This document shows, piece after piece, positions 1 to 10,000 of a stretch of DNA of 64,000 bases. Origin of the DNA: Sphagnum compactum. Taxonomy: Eukaryota > Bryophyta > Sphagnopsida > Sphagnales. The stretch spans positions 1 to 64,000 of the forward strand of contig OZ234504.1 in the NCBI GenBank assembly GCA_965153455.1, in the 5' to 3' direction. The notes beneath the pieces were generated by a model, which was given only the letters and a program-made list of their open reading frames with translations, was not told the origin of the DNA and made no database searches. Every line of letters starts with the position of its first letter. Within the stretch, counting starts at the first letter, position 1. The position numbers and the translations under genes were made by a program.

Positions 1-1627
1 AAACCCTAAACCTAAACCCTAAACCCTAAACCCTAAACCCTAAACCCTAAACCCTAACCTAAACCCTAAACCCTAAACCCTAAACCCTAAACCTAAACCC
101 TAAACCCTAAACCCTAAACCCTAAACCCTAAACCCTAAACCCTAAACCCTAAACCCTAAACCCTAAACCCTAAACCCTAAACCCTAAACCCTAAACCCTA
201 AACCCTAAACCCTAAACCCTAAACCCTAAACCCTAAACCCTAAACCCTAAACCCTAAACCCTAAACCCTAAACCCTAAACCCTAAACCCTAAACCCTAAA
301 CCCTAAACCCTAAACCCTAAACCCTAAACCCTAAACCCTAAACCCTAAACCCTAAACCCTAAACCCTAAACCCTAAACCCTAAACCCTAAACCCTAAACC
401 CTAAACCCTAAACCCTAAACCCTAAACCCTAAACCCTAAACCCTAAACCCTAAACCCTAAACCCTAAACCCTAAACCCTAAACCCTAAACCCTAAACCCT
501 AAACCCTAAACCCTAAACCCTAAACCCTAAACCCTAAACCCTAAACCCTAAACCCTAAACCCTAAACCCTAAACCCTAAACCCTAAACCCTAAACCCTAA
601 ACCCTAAACCCTAAACCCTAAACCCTAAACCCTAAACCCTAAACCCTAAACCCTAAACCCTAAACCCTAAACCCTAAACCCTAAACCCTAAACCCTAAAC
701 CCTAAACCCTAAACCCTAAACCCTAAACCCTAAACCCTAAACCCTAAACCCTAAACCCTAAACCCTAAACCCTAAACCCTAAACCCTAAACCCTAAACCC
801 TAAACCCTAAACCCTAAACCCTAAACCCTAAACCCTAAACCCTAAACCCTAAACCCTAAACCCTAAACCCTAAACCCTAAACCCTAAACCCTAAACCCTA
901 AACCCTAAACCCTAAACCCTAAACCCTAAACCCTAAACCCTAAACCCTAAACCCTAAACCCTAAACCCTAAACCCTAAACCCTAAACCCTAAACCCTAAA
1001 CCCTAAACCCTAAACCCTAAACCCTAAACCCTAAACCCTAAACCCTAAACCCTAAACCCTAAACCCTAAACCCTAAACCCTAAACCCTAAACCCTAAACC
1101 CTAAACCCTAAACCCTAAACCCTAAACCCTAAAACCCTAAACCCTAAACCCTAAACCCTAAACCCTAAACCCTAAAAACCCTAAACCCTAAACCCTAAAC
1201 CCTAAACCCTAAACCCCTAAAACCCTAAAACCCTAAACCCTAAACCCTAAACCCTAAACCCTAAACCCTAAACCCTAAAACCCTAAACCCTAAAACCCTA
1301 AACCCTAAACCCTAAACCCTAACCCTAAACCCTAAACCCTAACCCTAAACCCTAACCCCTAAACCCTAAACCCTAAAACCCTAAACCCGAAACCCTAAAA
1401 CCCTAAACCCTAAACCCGAAACCCTAAACCCTAAACCCTAAAACCCTAAACCCTCAACCCTAAACCCTGAACCTAAACCCTAAACCCTAAAACCCTAAAC
1501 CCTAAAAAACCCTAAACCCATAAACCCTAAACCCTAACCCTAAACCCTAACCCTAAACCCTAAAAACCCTTAAACCCTAAACCCTAAACCCAAACCCTAA
1601 ACCCTAAAACCCTAAACCCTAAACCCT
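1..1627. repeat. Telomere, plant (CCCTAAA)n array
   Basis: Near-perfect CCCTAAA units run from base 1 to about 1120 with only a few shortened units near the tip. From about 1120 to 1627 the array degenerates, with CCCTAAAA, CCCTAA, CCCGAAA and CCCTCAA variants becoming common towards unique DNA. The C-rich strand reads 5' to 3' into the window, which is the orientation expected at the left end of a chromosome. This is the Arabidopsis-type repeat shared by most land plants. The degenerate inner zone is typical of the old, rarely renewed part of a telomere. Confidence 0.98.
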
Positions 1628-3052
1628 GGAAGATTCTTCCAGTCACTGCCCGTTCCACATGTTCATGTGGTCTCATAGTGCAGCACGTCCGCACACAAAG
1701 CTTGGCCAGCGTGATTTCCGCAAAATTTATCCAAACGTTTGGAGGTATGAGATTGTGCAGACTCTCATTGTTGATATTGAACCTGATGAGACTGTCAAGC
1801 GGGCCATGACCTTCCTCTTCTTCTCCTTCGACTGCGAGAGGAGAACCAGTAGACAATCCTGGAGACGTGTATCGTACTGCAGATAAATCTGTAGCAGCTT
1901 CGCCCTTGAGCTCAGATGGATTTGCAGCCGGGAGCTTGGCTGCCGAGGAAATCTGCTTATTACGTCGATGTTCTTCCTCAGCGTCAGATTCCAGAGTCTC
2001 AGAAGTTGCTGCTGCTGGTACTGTTCCAAGCTCAGGCAAGATTCCAATCCTTCTTCTCTTCGGCTAATTCGGTACTGAGGCAAGTAGATCTCTGAAAGTC
2101 TCATAATTATAGACTTTTTTCTCTTTTGGTTTCAATAGATGCAGCATTGTAGCAGCAGTCAGTGAATGCAAGGAGTGAAATTTGTGAAGCTGGTGAGATA
2201 TGGATCTAGATATAGCCTGACGATTGACTTGGGCATGGCAGAAGTAGAGGGAAAAAAGAGAAAGACGAAGACTTTTTGGTACAGTGTTCACAACGCCTTC
2301 CATCAGAGTCAGAGGCGGCAGAAGTTCCTACTCATGATGCCGTAGTGGCTTTGGAAGAAGGAGAAGAGGCAAGAGAGATTTGTCCGTTTTTTTTTTTTTT
2401 GGCCTCCCGGAAGGTGAACTTTGTTGGTTTTCTTTTCCATGTCTTGCAGATCGGTTCTTGCAGCGCTTATCAGTGGAGAAGCCATGGAGGTGGCATGTCG
2501 CGCTTTCTTTTCAGCAGCAGCAGTGCCGGCTGAGTTGCAAGCGCTTCGTGATGCATCACCGGTAAGAGCCGTGCTCAAGGAGCATTAGTTGATTCTCTGT
2601 TTACACATGCAATGATGTTTTATTTAGGCCACTGGCATCAACCTTAAGGCCTTAGGAGAGGGCTTTCTGAGAGATGAGAATTTCCTGTTTTTTTTTTTTC
2701 CAGTTTTCATACTGTTTGTTGTGGTAGTAATTTCGTAATTTCCGTCTTCTTTTTTTTTGGCTCTGGCAATAACAAGAAAGAAGAACAGGAAGAAGAGTCT
2801 CAGCGGACTCGTCTGCTTCTCCTTCAATGTCTGCTCTTTGCTCGCATTGTTACAGGAGTGATGAGAAGGAAAGATAAAGACAGAGATGATAAAAGAGAGA
2901 AGGAAGTTTTGCTTTTGAAAACCCTACCAGAGTTTCTTTCTACAAATCGCTTTGCTCACCAGATACATATTCCTCATCTACTGCAGAAGAGAGGGAAATC
3001 AGATTTGATGTTTTGTTCATTCTTGCCAGCAATTTTGTTTTTTTTGTTGCAG
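1628..3052. other. Telomere-adjacent unique DNA, no confident gene
   Basis: Between the telomere and the first recognisable exon I see only open frames of moderate length on both strands at about 1.6-2.1 kb. None begins with a convincing ATG and none matches a family I know. The DNA has several T-runs (for example around 2390 and 2690) and purine-rich stretches. Upstream exons of the SPT6-like fragment may lie here, for instance acidic coding potential near 2290-2375, but I cannot place them. Confidence 0.4.
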
Positions 3053-4097
3053 AAAATGGGAAAGATGAGTATGAGAAGGACAATTTCATAGGTGATGAAG
3101 CAGAGGAAGAAGACGAGGAGGAAGCAGATGTTATAAATAAAGGCAAAGCGAAGAAGGAAAAACACCAAAAGAGGTTCTTGCTTTATCTTTCAAATAGGAC
3201 ATTCCATATGATGCCCAGCAGACAAAACTGCCATGTCCTCAACTGTGGAATGAGAGGAAAAGAGTGATTTGAATTTGGACTATGTTTTGAAATGGATGTG
3301 AATTTTGCATATTGTAGCTTCCATCATTTTTCTCTTGCTTTTTTTCAGGTTTCTTTTCTCATTGTATCTGTAATTTTGTCAGGTTAGTGCACCTGCATTT
3401 TTATATGTGCAGCATCCTAGCTTAATGTGGTGGTTCATGGGTCAATTCTTGCAGACAGAAGAAGAGATTGGTGCTTGATGAGGATGATTATGTCATGCTT
3501 GAAGAAGCAGGGTTTCACCGACCACCAAGATTGGTAAGGAGAGTTCCCAATCAAGAAAAGATTGTGGTTGGTTTAAACCTGTAATTGAAAGTCTGAATGG
3601 ACTCAGCAGACTTTGGTGACTGTGACTTCTTTCCATTACCCATGTCTACAACACCTTGCCCTCTCTTGCCGACTGTATTTATTTTGCAGGTTGCTCCCGA
3701 AACATGGAAGGTAGATTTGGAAGGAAGTTTCACATGTTCTTCGGTTTGTGTTCTGACAGGATAACAACAAGAAATTTAAGAGGCTGAAGAAAGCAGGTCA
3801 CATAACTGGTGAAAAAGGCTCAGGGAGTATAGGTCTATCAGATGAGGAAGACGGTGGTGTTTGGCAGCGTCACACAGCTGAAGAGCAACTCAAGAGATCT
3901 CTTTTTGGAGATGATGAGGGTAGAGTTCCAAAAGAGGCTAATGTTGTCTATTTCAGGTTGCTTATGCAATGTTTTACGGATATGAGGTACATAACACATG
4001 GCAGTTTCTAATCTTTTAATGGCAATCTGTAAATGTAGGGGGAGCACCTGATATCAGGGAAGATGAAGAGCTTGAGGAAGAAGAGGAAGAGGAATAA
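3053..4097 (+). pseudogene. SPT6: SPT6-like transcription elongation factor, N-terminal fragment
   Basis: SPT6 is a histone chaperone and elongation factor that travels with RNA polymerase II. Here only its acidic N-terminal region is visible. Inferred exons with GT-AG borders and matching phases are 3053-3172 (DEYEKDNFIGDE, then an acidic run), 3455-3533 (RLVLDEDDYVMLEEAGFHRP), 3760-3919 (KKFKRLKKAG, then AEEQLKRSLFGDDEG) and 4039-4097 (GAPDIREDEELEEEEEEE, stop TAA). An extra short exon near 3691-3711 is possible. The order and spacing match plant SPT6 proteins, which continue for well over a thousand more residues with the YqgF, S1 and SH2 parts. None of those follows here; the next kilobase is unrelated. 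I therefore read it as a truncated subtelomeric duplicate, not the working gene. The first exon is not identified. A short expressed acidic protein remains possible. Confidence 0.72.
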
Positions 4098-4854
4098 AGG
4101 TTTTATTTTCTCAAGTTAATGAGGAAACAACAGCTAAGTTACAGATCAATCCTGGAACCAAAACTTCTTCTGTTCTGTGCAGGTACTGCAGACACCAATC
4201 CTGAAACCGAACTTCTTCTGTGCTCTGTGCAGGAATTATCTGTGTTGATTTTTTCTACTATTCAAGAAGACAAGACAACTGACATTATGAGTGGAGCAAT
4301 TAAGATTGAGATCAGTTCCCCCATTTTATTATTAGCTACACATTTTTTACGATCCAAGTTTCTAGCTTAGCAGAGGCTCAGATGTCGGCTTCAAAGAGTA
4401 ATAGTAGGCAAGCAAGAAGATCACCAAAAATGGTCCAAACCAGAAGATGAGAAGGCATGGTAGAAAATACAAGCCTAAGGGAGCAACCCATGCCAAAATA
4501 AGCAGAAGAATTCCTGAGACCATAAGAACGTTCCCTGCACAAAATCAATGCACTCCATTAGTACATCTGTCTCATAGAACATCAGAATGGTATAAGTGTC
4601 AAATATCTCAATCAAATTAACATTAAATATGATGAGTTGATAACAAACAAGACGGATATATTCACTTTATTGCAGTATATTGTTTGCTCCTGCTGGTCAT
4701 CATTTTTTTTTTGGTGTTTCTTGCATGATGTCAAAAACAGTAAAAACATAATTTTAACACCAATCCATGTGATGGCCATGGATTTTGTCTTATCTAGACT
4801 AGCACTATTCACCTAGCACTTTTCTATATAAAAGGTGACGCAAAGTGGCATTCA
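4098..4854. other. Intergenic, nothing recognised
   Basis: After the SPT6-like fragment there is a short direct duplication around 4165-4235 (two copies of a segment containing aacttcttctg followed by ctgtgcagg). The rest is AT-rich sequence without a supported gene. Confidence 0.4.
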
Positions 4855-5140
4855 CTGTTTGCATATGTGCCTTTTTGCAAAGCAGTGTTCACTCACTGCA
4901 CATTGTTCCTCTTTGTAAATGGCAGTCACCATTTGTGCATCTTTGCAAAGTAGCATTCACCCATTACACATGCCCCTCTTTGCAAAGTCACATTCACCCA
5001 TTGCCCATGCACACCCATTGCACATACACCTATTTGCAAAGTGGAATTCAACCTTTGCACAGGCACCTCTTTGCAAAGTGGTATTCACACTTCACACATT
5101 CATATGGAAGAGGTGAATGCCAATTTGCAAAGAAGTGCAT
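4855..5140. repeat. Imperfect minisatellite, about 36 bp, TTTGCAAAG core
   Basis: Six to seven units begin with tttgcaaag or a variant and continue with a cattcac / cattgcacatg pattern at intervals of roughly 30-50 bases. An open frame across the array (about 4845-5144) is only its translation and shows no protein family. Confidence 0.8.
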
Positions 5141-5956
5141 GTGAAGAAACTTAGGAACTCTTTGCTTTGACCCCCTCTCCTGCCCAGCCCTGCCCCCAAG
5201 ACAAAAAAGGAAGGCCCCTTCAATCCATGACGCGACTTTTCATTGGTTAAAATTAGCAGCTACTGCCCGTTCCCTGTGGAGCCAAACAAGGCAGGGCAGG
5301 GTGGCCAGGGCAGCCGCTGCGGGGGCCGGGTGAGGTGCCATTTCTATTAAAGAAATCCTTGGGGAAAACCGGGGGACCTGCATCTAATCAAACAAAAATA
5401 CAATTTTTTTTAAAAATTATTTTCATTATAGAACATATTAAAAAAACTAGAATCTTTTTGAAAAAGAAAATAGAAACAAAATAAATAAATAAATAAATAC
5501 ATAAAAACAGAAAAAAATGAAGATAGACAAAATAAGAATAGAAAAAATAAAAACATGAAACAAACATAAACAAAAAAAAAAGTAAAAATGCAAAAACTAT
5601 ATAAAAGGAATGGAAACAAATGAAACAAGGAAAGGGAAATACAGTAAAATAATTTTAAAAGAAAAAAAAATTCCAAAAATTAAGAAACCAAATAAAGAGT
5701 AAAAAATAAGAAAAAATAAAACTTATAAATATTGAAGAAAAACCCTACTTGAAAAAGAATGAGGTGTGTCTTCTTTCTCCAAACTTCAAACTTGCATCCA
5801 AATATATATATATATATATATATAAGTGAAAAAAACAATTTATTTTTATTATACAAAATAATAATAAAAATAGAAAACACATAAAAATAAAAAAGTTAAA
5901 AATTAAAAGTTTCTAAAAAAAACTAAAACATGAACCAAGTTTAAAGAAAGGGGGGG
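5141..5956. other. GC-rich patch then AT-rich low-complexity DNA
   Basis: A short GC-rich patch (about 5165-5340) is followed by strongly A-rich low-complexity DNA (about 5380-5945) with a TA dinucleotide run at about 5802-5823. No gene is visible. The A-rich part near 5690-5720 resembles the unit of the 52-bp array further right, so it is probably an older piece of the same element family. Confidence 0.55.
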
Positions 5957-6515
5957 ACTTCACAGTGGCCGAAGGTCATGGGTACCCACTAGTATTAAAG
6001 CTAAGATGGTGTCTGTCCGTCTGTCCGTTTGTCTGTCCGACGACGGTTCCGCGTTTTAATTGACGTGGTGGAACCGGCCCGGACAGTCGGATTCGGAAAA
6101 CCGGATTCGGAAAACGGGTCCCGGGACTCGGAAAAACGAGCGGCCAGACAGGGCAGGGCGGGGCAGGGGGCAGGGCAGGGTCCGTCTGTCCGTCTGTCTT
6201 GCAAGGCAGGGCAGGGGGCAGGGCCGTGCGGGAAGGGCAGGGGCCAAATAAAGAGTAAAAGATAAGGAAAAATAAAAGGGCGGGCAGGGCAGGGGCCAAA
6301 TAAAGAGTGAAAGATAAGGAAAAATAAAAGTGCGGGTAGGGCAGGGGCCAAATAAAGAGTCAAAGATAAGGAAAAATAAAAGTGCGGGCAGGGCAGGGGC
6401 CAAATAAAGAGTAAAAGATAAGAAAAAATAAAACGTATAAAACTTCACAGTGGCCCAAGGTCGCGGGCACCCACGGGGGACTTCAAGGTGGCCTTCGGCC
6501 ACGGGCACCCACTAG
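5957..6515 (+). mobile_element. Helitron-like element remnants with hairpin-CTAG 3' ends
   Basis: Two copies of a 3' terminus with a hairpin followed by a short spacer and CTAG are visible. The right one ends at 6515: GTGGCC-TTC-GGCCAC stem, then GGGCACCCACTAG. The left one ends at 5992 with a degenerate hairpin and ggtacccactag. A partial third terminus without CTAG lies at about 6443-6473. After both CTAG ends the sequence resumes with tattaaagctaagatggtgtc and a run of GTCCGTCT units, which I read as the shared 5' part of the element. A short hairpin just before CTRR is the hallmark of plant Helitrons, which replicate by a rolling-circle route. No Rep/helicase gene is present, so the element is non-autonomous. 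The exact 5' boundary of the left copy is unclear. Confidence 0.6.
6235..6440. repeat. 52-bp tandem array inside Helitron-like element
   Basis: Four copies of a 52-base unit (gggcaggggccaaataaaga plus an A-rich remainder) start at about 6235, 6287, 6339 and 6391. They differ by a few substitutions. Internal tandem repeats are common in non-autonomous Helitrons. Confidence 0.9.
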
Positions 6516-6570
6516 TCTCTTATCTTATATATTAAAGCTAAGATGGTGTCAGTCCGTCTGTCTGTCCGTC
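6516..6570 (+). mobile_element. 5' end of a second Helitron-like copy
   Basis: Immediately after the CTAG at 6512-6515 the sequence reads tctcttatcttatatattaa, then agctaagatggtgtcagtcc. The TC start and TATTAAAGCTAAGATGG body match the 5' part seen after the left CTAG, so a second element begins head-to-tail with no spacer. I could not find its 3' end; a matching CCCACTAG with a hairpin is not obvious downstream. Confidence 0.5.
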
Positions 6571-7049
6571 CAGGTGCCGACCTTGGTTTCAGGACCTCGA
6601 CGGACGGACTGGACCAGGTCTTGAAATCGAGGTCCCTAGATGGAAGAGGACGACGACGACGATTCATGGCGACGGCCGCAGTTTATCCAATTGTTTTTGT
6701 GTGGCCAGCAACAGGCACGAGTCCAAAGCTGCCGAAGATGGGAGACATCTTCTCTAAGTTTTTTTTTTTCTTTTTGGAATTTGTCCACTGAAGTGAAAGA
6801 GAGCTTTGATCTATATCTATGAAAGCTCGGGATTGCTATGTGGGCTGCTGCTGCTGGTTCTTGCAGTACATGGATCAGGTGACTCTGAAGCAAGTTATGG
6901 CCGTTGTCTCTGCGTCTTCTTCTTCATCCCATTCAGATTGACCAGAAACGAAAATGGACCCATCTCCTGCATCCGCTTCAGAGCCATCGTCGCCATTCTC
7001 ATGATCATCCCCGTCTGCCTGCGCCTCCTCCAACGAGGCGGGGGCGCCA
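6571..7049. other. Transition from Helitron-like end to the LRR gene
   Basis: This stretch is more GC-rich than its surroundings and contains open frames on both strands, none recognised. It has no P-loop, NB-ARC or TIR coding signature, so the LRR gene that follows has no visible nucleotide-binding domain in front of it. Confidence 0.4.
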
Positions 7050-10000
7050 TTGTCAAGAGTGGGAACACCAAGGATCTTCTGCTCTCCTGATATTGGCCAA
7101 TTAAATGCACTCCAAGAGCTTGATTTGACAAGGTGTTCGAGCTTGCGAGAATTACCTCCATCTATTGGCCAATTGAATGCAATCCAAAAACTTGATTTGA
7201 TAGGGTGTTCGAGCTTGCAACAATTACCTTCATCTATTGGCCAATTGAATGCACTTCAAGAGCTTGATTTGAGAGGGTGTTCGAGCTTGAAAGAACTACC
7301 TTCATCTATTGGCCAATTGAATGCACTTCAAGAACTTGATTTGACAGGGTGTTCGAGCTCGAAAGAACTACCTTCATCTATTGGCCAATTGAATGCACTT
7401 CAAGAGCTTGATTTGACAGGGTGTTTAAGCTTGAAAGAACTACCTTCATCTATTAGTGAATTGAATGCATTACAAAAACTTTATTTGATAGGGTGTTTGA
7501 GCTTGCGAGAATTACCTTCATCTATTGGCCAATTGAATGCACTTCAAAAGCTTGATTTGAAAAAATGTTCGAGTTTGAAGGAACTACCTTCATCTATTGG
7601 CCAATTAAATGCACTACAAGAACTTGATTTGACACAATGTTCAAACTTGAAATAACTACCTTCATCTATTGGCCGATTAAATGCACTCCAAAAGTTTGAT
7701 TTATGTGGGTGTTCAAGTTTGAAAGAACTACCTTCATCTGTTGTCGAATTGAATACACTTCAAGAGTTTGATTTGTCATTGTGTTCCGACTTGAAAGAAC
7801 TACCTACATCTATTGGCCAATGGAATGCATTCCAAAAGCTAGATTTGACACGATGTTCAAGCTTGGAAAAATTACCTGCATCTATTGGTCAATTGAATGC
7901 ACTACAAAAGCTTCATTTGTGTGGGTGTTCCAACTTGAAAGAACTACCTTCATCTATTGGCCAATTGAATACACTCCAACCGCTTGATGTGTCAGAGTGT
8001 TCCGACTTGAAAGAACTACCTCATTTATTGGCCAAATGAATGCACTCCAAAAGTTTGATTTGTGTGGGTGTTCGAGTTTGAAAGAATTACCTTCATCTAT
8101 TGGCCAATTGAATGCACTTCAAAAGCTTGATTTGAAAAGGTGTTTGAGTTTGGAAGAACTACCTTCATCTATTGGCCATTTGCATACACTTCAAGAGCTT
8201 GATTTGAAAAGGTGTCTGAGCTTAAAAGAATTACCTTCATCTATTGGTCAATTGAATGCACTTCAAAAAGTTGGATTTGTGTGGGTGTTCCAACTTGGAA
8301 GAACTACCACCATCTATTGGGAAATTGAATACACTCCAAGAGCTTGATTTGTCAATGTGTTTCGACTTGAAAAAACTACCTATGTCTATTGGCAACTTGA
8401 ATGCATTGGAAAAGTTTGATTTGTGTGGGTATTCGAGCTTGAAAGAATTACCTTCATCTATTGGCCAATTGAATGCATTTCAAAAGCTTGATTTGAAAAA
8501 ATGTTTGAGTTTGGAAAAACTACCTTCATCTATTGGCCAATTGAATGCACTCCAAGAGCTTGATTTGACAGGGTGTTTGGGCCTAAAAGAATTACCTTCA
8601 TCTATTGGCCAATTGAATGCAGTCCAACGGTTTGATTTATGTGCGTGTTCGAGTTTGAAAGAACTACCTTCGTCTATTGGTGAATTGAATACACTCCAAG
8701 AGCTTGATTTGTTAGTTTGTTCCAACTTGAAAAAATTGCCTTCATCTATTGGTCAATTGAATGCACTCCAAAAGCTTAATTTGTGTGGGTGTTCTAATTT
8801 GAAAGAATTACCTTCATCTATTGGTCAATTGAAAGCACTTTTGAAGTTTGATTTGTGTGCGTGTTCAAACTTGAAAGAACTACCTTCATCTATTGGTCAA
8901 TTGAATACACTCCAAGAGCTTGATGTGTCAGAGTGTTCTGATTTGAAAAAAATACCTTCATCTATTGGCCAATTGAATGCACTCCAAAAGTTCAATTTGT
9001 GTGAGTGTTCTAAATTGAAAGAATTACCTTCATCTATTGGCCAATTGAATGCACTTGAAAAGCTTGATTTAACAAGGTGTTGAGCTTGCAAGAATTACAT
9101 CCATTTATTGGCCAATTAAATGCACTCCAAAAACTTGATTTGAGAGGGTGTTCGAGCTTGCAACAATTACCTTCATCTATTGGCCAATTGAATGCACTCC
9201 AAAAACTTGATTTGAGAGGGTGTTCGAGCTTGCAAGAATTACCTGCATCTATTGGCCAATTGAATGCACTCCAAAAACTTGATTTGAGAGGGTGTTCAAG
9301 CTTGCAAGAATTACCTGCATCTATTGGCCAATTGAATGCACTTTTGAAGTTTGATTTGTGTGGGTGTTCAAATTTGAAAGAATTACCTTCATCTATTGGT
9401 CAATTGAATACACTCCAAGAGATTGATGTGTCAGAGTGTTCCGATTTGAAAAAATTACCTTCATCTATTGGCCAATTGAATGCACTCCAAAAGTTCAATT
9501 TGTGTGAGTGTTCTAAAAGAATTACCTTCATCTATTGGCCAATCGAATGCACTCGAAAAGCTTGATTTGACAAGGTGTTTGAACTTGCGAGAATTACCTC
9601 CATCTATTGGCCAATTGAATGCAATCCAAAACTTGATTTGAGAGGGTGTTCGAGCTTGTAAGAATTACTTCCATCTATTGGCCAATTGAATGCAATCCAA
9701 AAACTTGATTTGACAGGGTGTTCGAACTTGCTAGAATTACCTCCATCTATTGGCCAATTGAATGTAATCCAAAAATTTGATTTGACAGGGTGTTCGAGCT
9801 TGCAATAATTACCTCCATCTATTGGCCAACTAAATGCACTCCAAGATCTTCATTTGACAAGGTGTTCAAGTTTGCGAGAATTACCTACATCTATTGGTCA
9901 ATTGAATGCACTTCAAAAGTTGAATTTGGGTGATTGTTCCCAATTACAAGAATTGCCTACATCTATAGGCCAATTGAATGCACTTCAAAAGTTGAATTTG

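Noticed and set aside
1584-2039. Minus-strand frame of about 150 codons beside the telomere
   Set aside because: No ATG, stop-bounded by telomere-derived sequence at its end, and no recognisable family; too weak to call a gene.
4845-5144. 99-codon frame
   Set aside because: It is the translation of the TTTGCAAAG minisatellite.
5976-6508. Proline-rich frames on both strands
   Set aside because: They come from the GC-rich 52-bp array and Helitron-like ends; repetition explains them.
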